This document shows, piece after piece, positions 7,610 through 16,137 of a stretch of DNA of 36,185 bases; the stretch's first letter is position 1; the number at the start of each line of letters is the position of its first letter. Position numbers and translations under genes: made by a program. The notes beneath the pieces were generated by a model that was not told where the DNA came from, did no database searches, and saw only the letters and a program-made list of their open reading frames with translations. The DNA lies in contig NZ_BMOF01000022.1 in the NCBI RefSeq assembly GCF_014646935.1, positions 1 through 36,185 on the forward strand, read 5' to 3'. The stretch is from Calditerricola satsumensis. Its GTDB lineage: Bacteria > Bacillota > Bacilli > Calditerricolales > Calditerricolaceae.

Positions 7610-9013
7610 CAATTCGTTCGCGAAAGGTTGAGGGCATCCGGCAGAAACCGGCGCCAGATGCGCCGTAAAATGCCGCAGCACGGGCGGTTCGTACACGATG
7701 CGAAAGCCGCCGATGGCGTCGCGCCGCGCCATGATCCGCTCCAGCGCCTCGGCCGCGTAGCGCAGGTGGTTGTCCGTGTAGGTGCGGCGCGGAACGGCCA
7801 GGCGCAAAAACTCCATCGGCGCCGTTTGCTGTCGCCCTTCCTCGTCGCGGCCAAGCAGGAAGGAGCCCACCTCCACCCCGCGCACGCCGGCTTCCCGGTA
7901 CAGCTCGACGGCCAAGGCCTGAGCGGGAAATTGGTGCGGCGGCACGTGGGGCAAAAAACGCTTGGCGTCAACGTAGACGGCGTGGCCGCCGATGGGCCGC
8001 TGCACGGGAACGCCCGCCTCCTCCAGCCAACGGCCGAACCGCTCCACCTGACCGATGCGAGCGGCCAGGTGGTCCTCGTCGACCGCCTCGCGCAGCCCCT
8101 CGGCCAGCGCTTCCATGTCGCGCCCGGCCAGGCCGCCGTAGGTGGGAAAGCCCTCGAAGGGCACCAGGCGCGCCTGGCAGCGCCGGAACAGGTCCTCATC
8201 GTCGCGAAGGGCCAAGAGGCCGCCGATGTTGACCAGGCCATCCTTCTTCGCGCTCATCGTCAGCCCGTCGGCGTAGGAAAACATTTCCTTAACAATGGAC
8301 GGAATCGACCGGCCAGCATAGCCCGGCTCGCGCATCTTAATGAAGTAGGCGTTTTCGGCAAAGCGCGCCGCGTCGAGAAAGACGGGCACGCCGTACTTGT
8401 CGGCCACGGCACGCACGGCGCGCAGGTTGGCCAGCGACACCGGCTGCCCGCCGGCGCTGTTGCACGTGACGGTGACGAGGATGAAGGCCACCGCATCCCG
8501 CGGCGTCGACTTAAGGAGCGCCTCCAAGCGATCCACGTCGAGATTCCCCTTGAACGGGTGGTCCACCGTCGTGTCGTACGCCTCGGGGATCACGAGGTCG
8601 ACGGGCCGCCCCCCGGCCAGCTGGATGTGCGCCCGCGTCGTGTCAAAGTGCAGGTTCCCGATGACAAGCTGCCCCGGACGGGTGATGAGCAAGGGGAACA
8701 GCACGTGCTCCGCCCCGCGTCCCTGGTGCGTGGGCAGGACGTAACGGTAGCCGGTCAGCTCCCGCACCGTCTCCTGCAGACGGGAGAAGCTGCGGCTTCC
8801 GGCATACGACTCGTCGCCCCGCAGGAGGGCGGCCCACTGGGCGTCGCTCATCGCCCCCGTTCCGCTGTCCGTCAAAAGGTCGATGAACACATCCTCCGCG
8901 CGCAGGGCAAAGAGGTTGTACCCCGCCTCGGCTATTCTCCGCTCGCGCTCTTCTCGAGAAATCAGGCGAATCGGTTCGACCATCTTGATGCGGTACGGTT
9001 CCGGCCGCACCAT
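7595..9013 (-). CDS. tnaA: Tryptophanase (tryptophan indole-lyase)
   Basis: This 472-residue PLP enzyme of the beta-eliminating lyase family splits tryptophan to indole, pyruvate and ammonia. PLP lysine is Lys257 in [12 protein letters not shown]; Asn185 (TCNSAGG) and Asp214 (FLDAAR) match the cofactor pocket. The close relative tyrosine phenol-lyase is the main alternative. Two positions separate the enzymes: FDTTR has Asp124 where phenol-lyases have Thr, and LRHFTA has His448 where they have Phe. Both are tryptophanase states. Other stretches, such as PRRTYT and SAKKDGLVN, look phenol-lyase-like, so the protein is somewhat intermediate. Start ATG 9013 follows GAGAGGAGG. No terminator separates it from the methionine riboswitch downstream. 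Confidence 0.85.
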   Translation of the reverse strand: MVRPEPYRIKMVEPIRLISREERERRIAEAGYNLFALRAEDVFIDLLTDSGTGAMSDAQWAALLRGDESYAGSRSFSRLQETVRELTGYRYVLPTHQGRGAEHVLFPLLITRPGQLVIGNLHFDTTRAHIQLAGGRPVDLVIPEAYDTTVDHPFKGNLDVDRLEALLKSTPRDAVAFILVTVTCNSAGGQPVSLANLRAVRAVADKYGVPVFLDAARFAENAYFIKMREPGYAGRSIPSIVKEMFSYADGLTMSAKKDGLVNIGGLLALRDDEDLFRRCQARLVPFEGFPTYGGLAGRDMEALAEGLREAVDEDHLAARIGQVERFGRWLEEAGVPVQRPIGGHAVYVDAKRFLPHVPPHQFPAQALAVELYREAGVRGVEVGSFLLGRDEEGRQQTAPMEFLRLAVPRRTYTDNHLRYAAEALERIMARRDAIGGFRIVYEPPVLRHFTAHLAPVSAGCPQPFANELLTED

Positions 9014-9111
9014 GCAACCGCCTCCTCTCGAGAACGCTGGCGATGGTAAATGGGTATGCGAGAACGAGGCGGAATCTTCCTTTGAGCGGAAACAAAGCCT
9101 TTGTCGATCGC

Positions 9112-9159
9112 CACCTCCTTTTCAATGGGGTTTCTTTTGTGATACGAATGGTTTGTGAT
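9112..9159. promoter_or_regulatory. tnaA / LLM divergent intergenic: direct repeat and orphan Shine-Dalgarno
   Basis: TTTGTGAT occurs twice as a direct repeat 16 bp apart (9136-9143 and 9152-9159, plus strand). On the minus strand, AAAAGGAGGTGG (9123-9112) is a near-perfect ribosome-binding site about 100 bp before the tnaA start, but no convincing leader peptide follows it. The repeat may be a regulator site serving both divergent genes. Confidence 0.35.
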
Positions 9160-9221
9160 GCAAATAAAATGGTGCAAGCCGCTCCCGGTGCGGCGGCACG
9201 CATCTCGGAGGTGTACCGAAC

Positions 9222-10220
9222 ATGGCTCGTGTCACGGAAACCGCTGCAAAACCCGCCCATCCGGGATTTGCGCGGATGTTTCAGCCCGGTCGGCTGACGC
9301 TGGGCGTCTTCTTCCCGATTGAGGCGTTCGAGGGTGCCAATCCGACCATGCGCAACCAGGTGGCCTTGGCCCAACGCGCGGAAGCGCTCGGCTTTGCGGC
9401 CCTCTGGTTCCGCGACGTGCCGCTCTTGGATCCCCACTTCGGGGACATCGGCCAGATCTACGACCCATGGGTCTATCTGGGGTACATCGCCGCGCAAACG
9501 CGAACCATCGCCCTGGTTACAGGGGCCATCATCCTGCCCCTGCGCCATCCCCTTCATGTGGCGAAAGCGGCGGCCTCCGTCGACGAGCTGTCGGGCCGGC
9601 GACTGGTCTTGGGGGTGGCAACCGGCGACCGGCCTGTGGAGTTCCCCGCATTTGGCAAGAAGTGGGATGAGCGAGGCCACCTCTTCCGGGAATCCCTGGC
9701 CTTTATCCGTCGGGCATGGGCCGAACGCTTCCCCGAGATCGACTCCCCGCTGGGGCATTTGCACGGCGCCGACCTGGTGCCCAAGCCGCCGGCAGGATGG
9801 ATCCCCACCCTCGTCACCGGGCACAGCCAACAGCCCATCGAATGGATTGCTCGGCACAGCGACGGCTGGATCATGTACCCCCGCGCCCCACAAGTGCAGC
9901 AACGGATCGTCAGCGAGTGGCGACGGGCCACCGAAGAGGCGGCCCCCGGGGTGTTCAAACCCTTCGCCCAGTCCCTCTACATCGACCTGGCCCACGACCC
10001 GGATGAACCGCCGCGGCCGATCCACCTGGGCTACCGCTTGGGCCGGAACGTCTTGATCGAGCTGTTAAACACGCTGCGGGAAATCGGCGTCAACCATGTG
10101 GCCCTAAACCTGAAGTATGGCCAGCGGCCGGCCCCCGAGGTGCTGGAGGAAGTGGGCGAGTACGTCCTGCCCCATTTTCGGGCACAAACTGCAGCCACCG
10201 AGTCGAAATCGTCGGGGTGA
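9222..10220 (+). CDS. Luciferase-like (LLM) flavin-dependent oxidoreductase, BA3436-type
   Basis: This 332-residue protein has the bacterial luciferase-like TIM-barrel pattern: LTLGVFFPIEAF at the first strand, ALWFRDVP, AQTRTIALVTGAIILPLRHP, RLVLGVATGD, and a C-terminal block with GVNHVALNLKYGQRP. These match the subgroup of Bacillus LLM oxidoreductases typified by BA3436. Members use F420 or reduced FMN; the substrate is not known and the sequence does not show it. GGAGGTG precedes the ATG. It is a single-gene unit divergent from tnaA and has its own strong terminator at 10280-10309. Confidence 0.88.
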   Translation: MARVTETAAKPAHPGFARMFQPGRLTLGVFFPIEAFEGANPTMRNQVALAQRAEALGFAALWFRDVPLLDPHFGDIGQIYDPWVYLGYIAAQTRTIALVTGAIILPLRHPLHVAKAAASVDELSGRRLVLGVATGDRPVEFPAFGKKWDERGHLFRESLAFIRRAWAERFPEIDSPLGHLHGADLVPKPPAGWIPTLVTGHSQQPIEWIARHSDGWIMYPRAPQVQQRIVSEWRRATEEAAPGVFKPFAQSLYIDLAHDPDEPPRPIHLGYRLGRNVLIELLNTLREIGVNHVALNLKYGQRPAPEVLEEVGEYVLPHFRAQTAATESKSSG

Positions 10221-10225
10221 CAAAC

Positions 10226-10270
10226 AAAAAAGGCGACTCCCTTTGCCGTAAGGACGACGAGGGAGCCGCC
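10226..10270 (-). terminator. Intrinsic terminator for the tsuA-tusA unit
   Basis: Read on the minus strand, GGCGGCTCCC pairs with GGGAGTCGCC, followed by six T (10231-10226). It lies about 65 bp after the tusA stop. Confidence 0.85.
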
Positions 10271-10279
10271 TGTCCCCTG

Positions 10280-10309
10280 CGGCCTGCACACACGTGCAGG
10301 CCGTTTTTT
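10280..10309 (+). terminator. Intrinsic terminator of the LLM gene
   Basis: CGGCCTGCAC and GTGCAGGCCG form a 10-bp perfect stem with an ACAC loop, followed by six T. It lies 60 bp after the LLM stop. It sits beside the terminator of the opposite strand, each hairpin serving one direction. Confidence 0.92.
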
Positions 10310-10334
10310 GCGTTTTGGACGATCTACCCCGGCG

Positions 10335-10562
10335 TTATGCCCCTTTTCGGATGCGGATCTGCCACTGGGCGTCACCCGTCTGCTCGAAGGCCACCACCTC
10401 GTGACCGTTTTGCACCGCCCAGCGGGGCAGGCTTTCCGTCGCCTGCGTGCAATCAAAATCGATCACCAGCTCATCCCCGGGAGCCAATTCGGCCATGGCG
10501 CGCTCCGCTTCGACAAGCGGAAACGGACACACCATTCCCAGCACCTGCAGATGCTTCGTCAT
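10335..10562 (-). CDS. tusA: TusA/SirA-family sulfur carrier protein
   Basis: This 75-residue cytosolic protein carries the family signature CPFP, with catalytic Cys12 in MVCPFPLVEAERAM. The remainder follows the two-layer alpha/beta TusA fold (PGDELVIDFDC ... NGHEVV). TusA-like proteins accept a persulfide sulfur. When encoded next to a YeeE/TsuA transporter they are thought to receive or process the imported sulfur. It lies downstream of tsuA on the same strand, only 24 bp from the end of the extended tsuA frame. GGGAGGGG precedes the ATG. Confidence 0.9.
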   Translation of the reverse strand: MTKHLQVLGMVCPFPLVEAERAMAELAPGDELVIDFDCTQATESLPRWAVQNGHEVVAFEQTGDAQWQIRIRKGA

Positions 10563-10588
10563 CCGCCAACCCCTCCCTGATTCTTATA

Positions 10589-10702
10589 TCACGCGCCCTG
10601 TGCCGCACCGGTTGCCACAACCGGCCGCATGCGGCGCTGCGGACGCACGATCGTCCAATACGTGGCCGTCCACGTTCCAAGGAGGATAAAGGGCGTGGCC
10701 AC
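10589..10702 (-). other. In-frame continuation of tsuA beyond the internal TGA
   Basis: After the TGA (10705-10703) the same frame stays open for 37 codons to a second TGA at 10591-10589. It reads VATPFILLGTWTATYW and then a basic tail. This fits the last transmembrane helix of YeeE/TsuA proteins, where the Trp after the W-E/Q-G motif is followed by such a helix. The TGA therefore stands where TGG (Trp) is expected. Confidence 0.75.
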
Positions 10703-11659
10703 TCAGCCTTCCCAGGTGAAGAGGGCCGTGTTGACCAGCCCGTTTCCGATCGTGCACCCGCCGGCAATCCCGGCGCCAAAGCCCATGATCAGGCCGCCCA
10801 CCAAGCTCCGCATCGCCGTATGCGCATCGGGCACGCGCCAGCGAAACTCGCCGCTGCCCTTAGCCGCAAGGTACGACCCCAAGGCGATGCCCAGGACGAG
10901 AAACACGCCCCAATCGAGAACCGCTTCATCGCCGGTCACGGCGTATTGCAGCAGCTTGCCCGTCGGCGTGGTGATGCCGAGGCCGTACATCCGTCCCGTC
11001 GATTCGCTGAGCGGCCAGGCCAGCACGGCGATCAGGCCGACCAGCACGGCGGTGACAAAGGGATGCCAGCGCTTTTCGAAGAGCAGGTGGGCCAGCCCCC
11101 GTTTCCGCGGTTTCGGGGACGGCACCGGCACCTGCGACCGCCGCAGGTGGCGCCACACGGCCAACAGCGTCACACCGACGAAAAGCACGATGAGCACCCA
11201 GGGCGACACGCCCAGCGTCTCGTGAATGAAGGCTTGCGGGGCCTTCGGGGCGGTCAGCACATCGTGCAGCGGCTTCAGCGCGCCAAACTTGGTCGCCGCG
11301 CTGCCCACCATATACCCAAAGAGGGCAATCCAACTCCCCACCAGCCCCTCGCCGGCGCGGTACCACGTCCCCGTCGCGCAGCCGCCGGCCAGGACGATGC
11401 CGATGCCGAACAAGAACCCCCCGATGACCGCTGCGAGGTACGTAAACGGGATCTCCGGAATCTGGATGACGCCCAGCGCGGCCAGGGTGTACACGCCGAC
11501 ACTCTGGACGGCGATGGCAATCAGCGTCGCCAAGAACAGCCGGCTGTCGCGTGTCAGGTACAGGTCGCGGTACGCGCTCACCATGCAAAAGCGGCCGCGC
11601 TGCAAGACAAAACCCAACAACGCGCCGCAAAACAGCCCCGAAAGGACGACGCCGAACAT
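10703..11659 (-). CDS. tsuA: YeeE/YedE (TsuA) thiosulfate transporter, interrupted by in-frame TGA
   Basis: This is a polytopic inner-membrane protein of the YeeE/TsuA family, which imports thiosulfate by passing it along conserved cysteines. All three signature cysteines are present: Cys25 (GRFCMVS), Cys94 (AGGCATGTWYR) and Cys302 (AGGCTIGNG). The frame stops after 318 residues at TGA, directly after FTWEG. The following 37 in-frame codons encode the missing last helix, so the intact protein would have 356 residues. It is therefore a nonsense allele, a sequencing error, or a readthrough gene. AGGGGG precedes the ATG at 11659. tusA follows, forming a two-gene sulfur-uptake unit. Confidence 0.88.
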   Translation of the reverse strand: MFGVVLSGLFCGALLGFVLQRGRFCMVSAYRDLYLTRDSRLFLATLIAIAVQSVGVYTLAALGVIQIPEIPFTYLAAVIGGFLFGIGIVLAGGCATGTWYRAGEGLVGSWIALFGYMVGSAATKFGALKPLHDVLTAPKAPQAFIHETLGVSPWVLIVLFVGVTLLAVWRHLRRSQVPVPSPKPRKRGLAHLLFEKRWHPFVTAVLVGLIAVLAWPLSESTGRMYGLGITTPTGKLLQYAVTGDEAVLDWGVFLVLGIALGSYLAAKGSGEFRWRVPDAHTAMRSLVGGLIMGFGAGIAGGCTIGNGLVNTALFTWEG

Positions 11660-11664
11660 TTCTT

Positions 11665-11683
11665 ATACCCCCTATCGGAATAC
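11665..11683. promoter_or_regulatory. Possible CsoR/CstR-like operator before tsuA
   Basis: ATACCCCCTATCGGAATAC overlaps the tsuA ribosome-binding site. Its ATACCCCC half resembles the GC-centred half-sites bound by CsoR-family repressors, including CstR, which controls sulfide and thiosulfate genes in Firmicutes. The second half is degenerate, so this is tentative. Confidence 0.3.
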
Positions 11684-11779
11684 ACGGCTTTTACGCCCAT
11701 TGTACCGTGACCACCCCCGTTCCGCAACCCCTGCAACGGAACGCCTCTCCCCAACCGCTTCCCTGTTCATCCGTCTCCG

Positions 11780-11809
11780 GAATAAAACCCTCCCGATCGG
11801 CACAAGGTA
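11780..11809 (+). promoter_or_regulatory. Candidate sigma-G promoter of the gerK-type operon
   Basis: GAATA (11780-11784) is followed after exactly 18 bp by CAAGGTA (11803-11809). This fits the forespore sigma-G pattern gnATR-N18-CAtnnTA with one mismatch. Germinant-receptor operons are known sigma-G targets. Confidence 0.45.
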
Positions 11810-11852
11810 AACAGAAAGAAACCTTCATTTTCCAAAAGGCGGGCGAATCGCC

Positions 11853-13418
11853 ATGTTCCTCCGCTTGTGGCGCAAAATCCTGCGCAAACCGGCACGTCCG
11901 GCCAAACGCGTTTCGCCTTCTCCATCCGGCATCGTACTGGTGTCGGAATTGGAGGAGAACCTGCGCGTCCTGGAGGAGCTGTATCGCGACTGCGCCGACT
12001 TTGTCGTCCGCCCGTTCCGCATCGGCGGACGGCGCAACGCCGCCCTGCTTTACCTCGAAGGCCTGAGCGACGTGGAGGCGATCAACGAACACGTTCTTGA
12101 GCCGCTCATGGAAGACATCCCCGAGTCCCAACCCGACATCCTGACCTACGCCCAAACGCGCATTCCCATCTCCAAAGTGAAAGTCGTGCACACGGCGGAA
12201 ACGTGCATCGAGCACGTGTCCATCGGGGAGGCGGTGCTGCTCGTCGACGGCGAAACCCGCGGTCTGGCCTTTGGCCTCAGCAAGTGGGAGAAACGGGCCG
12301 TCGAGGAACCGGCGGCGGAGACGGTCGTTCGCGGACCCCGCGACGGCTTCACCGAAACGATCAGCATCAACATCTCCATGTTGCGGCGCAAAATCCGCAG
12401 CCCGCAGTTGAAAGTGAAGACCCTGTCGGTGGGCCGGTACACCCGCACGCAGATCGCCGTCGCCTACATCGAGGGCCTCGCCGACAACACGCTGCTCGCC
12501 GAAGTGACCAACCGCCTCAGGCGCATCAACATCGATGGCGTGCTGGAGAGCGGGTACATTGAGGAATTCATCGAAGACAACCCGTGGTCGCCGTTTCCGC
12601 AAGTGCTCGCCACCGAACGGCCCGACGTGGCGGCGGCCAGCCTCCTCGAAGGCCGCGTGGTCATCCTCGTCGACGGCACGCCCTTTGCGCTGGTCGTGCC
12701 GACGACGCTGTTTTCGCTCATGCAGGTCAGCGAGGACTACTACAACCGCTTTTTGATCGGCACCATCATCCGCTGGCTGCGGTATGTGTTTTCCTTCGCT
12801 GCCCTGCTCTTTCCATCGCTGTATGTCGCCGTCATCACCTATCATCAGGAAATGATCCCCACCACGCTGCTGCTGAAAATCGCGACGTCCCGGGAAGAAA
12901 TTCCCTTTCCGGCCCTGGAGGAAGCGCTGCTCATGGAAACCACCTTTGAAATCCTCCGCGAAGCCGGCGCCCGTCTGCCGCGGCAGCTCGGCGCGGCCAT
13001 CAGCATCGTCGGGGCGCTGGTCATCGGGCAAGCGGCCGTTTCCGCCGGTATCGCCTCGGCGCCGATGATCATGGTCGTCGCCATCACGGGGATCGCCTCC
13101 TTCGCCACCCCCCGCTATCCCGTGGCCATTGCCGTGCGCATCCTCCGCTTTCCGATCATGATTCTCGCCGGAACCCTCGGGCTGTTGGGCATCATGCTCG
13201 GGATCCTAGCCATCGCCGTGCACCTGTGCACGCTGCGTTCCTTCGGCGTACCGTACCTCTCACCCGTCGCGCCGACCAAATTCCGCGAGCTGCGCGACGT
13301 GCTGATCCGCGCGCCGTGGTGGAAGCTGACCGCGCGGCCGCGTCTGACCGGCCACGCCGACCGGGCCCGCCAAGCGCCCGGACAGCAACCCGGTCCAACC
13401 CGGGGAGGCGAAGCGTAA
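11853..13418 (+). CDS. gerKA: Spore germinant receptor subunit A (GerA family)
   Basis: This 521-residue protein has the two-part GerAA layout. A soluble N-terminal region spans about 1-290, with the family blocks ETVVRGPRDGFTE and ERPDVAAASLLEGRVVILVD. A membrane region follows at about 295-470 with five or six hydrophobic helices and IPFPALEEALLMETTFEILREAG split around a conserved loop. A basic tail ends the protein. GerA proteins sit in the spore inner membrane and form the ligand-gated channel that starts germination. The gene order A-C-D-B matches gerK rather than gerA/gerB, hence the symbol; the germinant cannot be read from sequence. The ATG follows AAAAGGCGGG. The next gene starts 29 bp after its stop. 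Confidence 0.93.
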   Translation: MFLRLWRKILRKPARPAKRVSPSPSGIVLVSELEENLRVLEELYRDCADFVVRPFRIGGRRNAALLYLEGLSDVEAINEHVLEPLMEDIPESQPDILTYAQTRIPISKVKVVHTAETCIEHVSIGEAVLLVDGETRGLAFGLSKWEKRAVEEPAAETVVRGPRDGFTETISINISMLRRKIRSPQLKVKTLSVGRYTRTQIAVAYIEGLADNTLLAEVTNRLRRINIDGVLESGYIEEFIEDNPWSPFPQVLATERPDVAAASLLEGRVVILVDGTPFALVVPTTLFSLMQVSEDYYNRFLIGTIIRWLRYVFSFAALLFPSLYVAVITYHQEMIPTTLLLKIATSREEIPFPALEEALLMETTFEILREAGARLPRQLGAAISIVGALVIGQAAVSAGIASAPMIMVVAITGIASFATPRYPVAIAVRILRFPIMILAGTLGLLGIMLGILAIAVHLCTLRSFGVPYLSPVAPTKFRELRDVLIRAPWWKLTARPRLTGHADRARQAPGQQPGPTRGGEA

Positions 13419-13447
13419 CCCACAACGCCGTAGGAGGTCGAGCGGCC

Positions 13448-14667
13448 ATGAATCGCATCGGGCGTATCGCCGCCGCCGGACGAGACGCTTCCCTCTGCCT
13501 CCTCTCGCTGCTTCTCCTGACCGGTTGCTGGGACCGCGTCGAGATCAACGATCTGGCGCTGGTGACGGCGGCCGGCCTGGACAAAGGGAAGGGCAAAACG
13601 GTCAAGCTTTCCCTGCAGCTTGCCGTCCCGGCCGCAATGCCGAGTGTGGCCGGCGGAGACGGTGGTGGACTCGGGGGCGGCGGAGCCGGCGCCGGAAGAC
13701 CCCCAACCCTCGTCGTGAGCGCGGAAGGCATCACCATTGCCGACGCGATGACCAAACTGCAAGAAAAACTGCCGCGGCGCATTTTTTGGGGCACAACCGG
13801 GTGATCGTCATCGGCGAACGGCTGGCCCGGGAAAGCATCGTCCCGCACATCGACTTTTTCGCCCGCTACCCGCGCACCCGCCTGCACGCCTACGTGTTTG
13901 TCAGCAAGGGAAATGCCGCGCAGGTGCTGTCGCACATTCCCCCCCTTGAGCGAAACGCGGCCGATGCGATGCGCGAGTTGGCGAAATTCCGCATTGGCAA
14001 GAGCACGACGATGAAAGAACTGCTGCAGATGCTGCACACCGAGGGGCAGTCGGCCCTCGTGCCGTGGATCGAGGAGACGGCGACCGATGGGAAGCAGGGG
14101 GATGCCACCTTACTGCGGCTCGACGGGGTGGCGATCCTCAAGAACGGCAAGATGATCGGCTACGCCAACGACCGGCTCACGCGCGGCATCCTGTGGGTGC
14201 GCAACGAAATCGAAACCGCCACCATCACCACAAGAGTGAACCACGACGGCCGTGTTTCCATGGTGCAACTTAAGGCCCGTACCACCATGCGTCCATCGGT
14301 TCAAAACGGCAAATGGAAACTCACGCTGGACATCGTCACCGACGCCGACGTCGTGCAAAACGAAACCCACCTCAACGTCACCGATCCCAACGTGGCAAAA
14401 ATGTTGGAAAGGAAGGCGGAAGAAGAAATCGAAACCCGGATCCGCGAGGCGCTTTCCCTCGTCCAGAAACGGATGAAGGCGGACGTTTTCGGGATCGGCG
14501 AGGCTTTTCGGCGCGCGTATCCCCATGAATGGCAGAGGGTGAAAAGGCGTTGGGATGAAATTTTCCCGACGGTGGACGTCACCGTGCGCGTGAAGGCCTA
14601 CGTGCGGCGATCCGGTATGATCAACATTCCACCGGCCTTTCCGGAACGAGAGGTGAAGAAAGAGTGA
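13448..14667 (+). pseudogene. gerKC: Spore germinant receptor lipoprotein subunit C (Ger(x)C), one-base frameshift
   Basis: The first frame (13448-13804) has a signal peptide ending in the lipobox LLTGC (Cys27), then the invariant WDRVEIND start of mature Ger(x)C lipoproteins. It continues to RRIFWG and then shifts out to TGA. The second frame resumes with HNRVIVIGERLARE and runs to 14667 with the whole remaining domain (ILKNGKMIGY, GEAFRRAYPHEW). RRIFWGHNRV is the normal family block, so one G is missing from the run 13788-13791. Restored, the protein would have 406 residues, the usual length. GerC subunits anchor to the outer face of the spore inner membrane. Whether the lesion is real or a sequencing error is undecided. 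Confidence 0.9.
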
Positions 14668-14903
14668 CGTGGGGAATGGTGGCGGGCCTCACCGCGCTCA
14701 TCGCCGTCATGGCGCTGTACGAGTGGCCGAAAATCGATGCCGCGTTGAAAAAGGAACGTGCCGCCTTTGTCGTCCTGTGGGCCCTCGGCTGGCTGCTGGG
14801 AATGGTGCTGATCTTTAACCCCGACCTTCCCGGCCCCAGCCACCTGATCGACTGGGTGTTTCATCCCGTTGTCCGCCACATTGAAAGAATAGGCGGCTCA
14901 TAA
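14664..14903 (+). CDS. Small two-helix germinant receptor D subunit
   Basis: This 79-residue protein starts with GTG overlapping the gerKC stop (GTGA), showing translational coupling. It has two hydrophobic helices, about residues 3-18 and 34-51, separated by a charged loop (EWPKIDAALKKER). Small two-helix D proteins are encoded in many gerA-type operons (for example gerKD) and modulate receptor function. The assignment rests on size, topology and position between C and B; there is no strong sequence signature. The spacing to gerKB is 64 bp. Confidence 0.75.
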   Translation: MTWGMVAGLTALIAVMALYEWPKIDAALKKERAAFVVLWALGWLLGMVLIFNPDLPGPSHLIDWVFHPVVRHIERIGGS

Positions 14904-14967
14904 GCCCCGCTGTTTCCGGAACCTGTCTTGCACGCTTTCATGTCGGTACACGGAAGAGGGATTAAAC

Positions 14968-16128
14968 GTGATCGAAAAGGGGAGAATCTCATCCTTTCAA
15001 CTCGCCCTGATGCTCTACCCGGCCATCCTCGCCACCGCCGTCCTCATCGTTCCCGCGATTACGGGCCAGCAAGCTGGGCGAGACATGTGGATCTCACCGC
15101 TGTGGGCGGCTCTCGTCGGCACGCTCACCGTCTTCGTCGCCCACGCCTTGCACCGCCGGTTTCCCGGGCAAACCGTCATCCAATACAGCGAGAGCCTGCT
15201 CGGAGCTGTCGGAGGCAAGGTGGTAGGCTGTCTGTACGTGTTCTTTTACCTTCACATGACAGGCCTCATCGTGCGGGAGTACGGCGAATTTGTCATGGGC
15301 ACATTTTTCAGCCGTACACCGCTTTTCATTGTGATGGTCTGCATGCTCCTTATCGCCGGTTTTGCCGTGCGCGGCGGCTTGGAAGTCATCGGCCGACTGG
15401 CCGAGCTGTTCACCCCCGTCTTTGTCGCCCTGTTGGCACTGTCCATCCTGCTCATCCTCTCCGAGCTTGAACCCATGAACATGCTGCCCATCCTTGAACA
15501 CGGCCTCGCGCCTTCGTTGAAAGGCGCACTCGTTCCCCAGGGGTGGATGAGCGAAATGTTTCTCATGGCCTTCCTGCTCCCCTATTTGGCCGACCCCGAA
15601 AACGGTCGGAAAAGCGGCCTGCTCACCATCGGCGCGATCACCCTCACCATGGTGGTGGGCAACCTGGTTACCCTGTGGCTGTTCGGCGACATCACCCCCA
15701 ACCTGACCTATCCCATGCTGTCCGGGGTGCAGTACATCGACATCGCCGAATTCCTGCAAAACGTGGAATCGATTGTCATGGCCATCTGGGTCACCGGGGC
15801 TTTTGTCAAGGTCGCCGTCTTTTACTACGTGCTGGTACTCGGCACGGCACAATGGCTGCATCTGACCGATTACCGTCCTCTGGCCCTGCCCATGGGTCTG
15901 CTGGTTCTCGTGTTTGCCATGTGGTCGGCCCCCAGCTTCGCGAAATTGGTGACCCATCTTGGGACCTCCCTTCCCTTGTACCTGACAACCATGCAAACAC
16001 TCCTGCCGCTGGGACTCTTGCTCATCTCCGCACTTCGCGGCCGGCGGTCCCCGTCTTCGGGATTGGAACGGGCCGACAGGGCCGCAGGAGCGGCCGGGTC
16101 GCCCGCCGGATCCGCGGGGACGAGGTAA
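14968..16128 (+). CDS. gerKB: Spore germinant receptor subunit B (GerB family, APC superfamily)
   Basis: This 386-residue integral membrane protein has about ten hydrophobic helices and the APC-like N-terminus ISSFQLALMLYPAILATAVL seen in GerAB proteins. Internal family blocks include REYGEFVMGTFF, NMLPILEHGL and GVQYIDIAEFLQNVESIVM. GerB subunits bind the germinant in the spore inner membrane. The start is GTG behind GAAGAGGG. The C-terminus (after about 350) is a Gly/Ala/Ser-rich tail without hydrophobicity. It is the last gene of the operon and converges on lysA 52 bp away. The ligand is not predictable. Confidence 0.93.
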   Translation: MIEKGRISSFQLALMLYPAILATAVLIVPAITGQQAGRDMWISPLWAALVGTLTVFVAHALHRRFPGQTVIQYSESLLGAVGGKVVGCLYVFFYLHMTGLIVREYGEFVMGTFFSRTPLFIVMVCMLLIAGFAVRGGLEVIGRLAELFTPVFVALLALSILLILSELEPMNMLPILEHGLAPSLKGALVPQGWMSEMFLMAFLLPYLADPENGRKSGLLTIGAITLTMVVGNLVTLWLFGDITPNLTYPMLSGVQYIDIAEFLQNVESIVMAIWVTGAFVKVAVFYYVLVLGTAQWLHLTDYRPLALPMGLLVLVFAMWSAPSFAKLVTHLGTSLPLYLTTMQTLLPLGLLLISALRGRRSPSSGLERADRAAGAAGSPAGSAGTR

Positions 16129-16137
16129 CAGGCCAAC

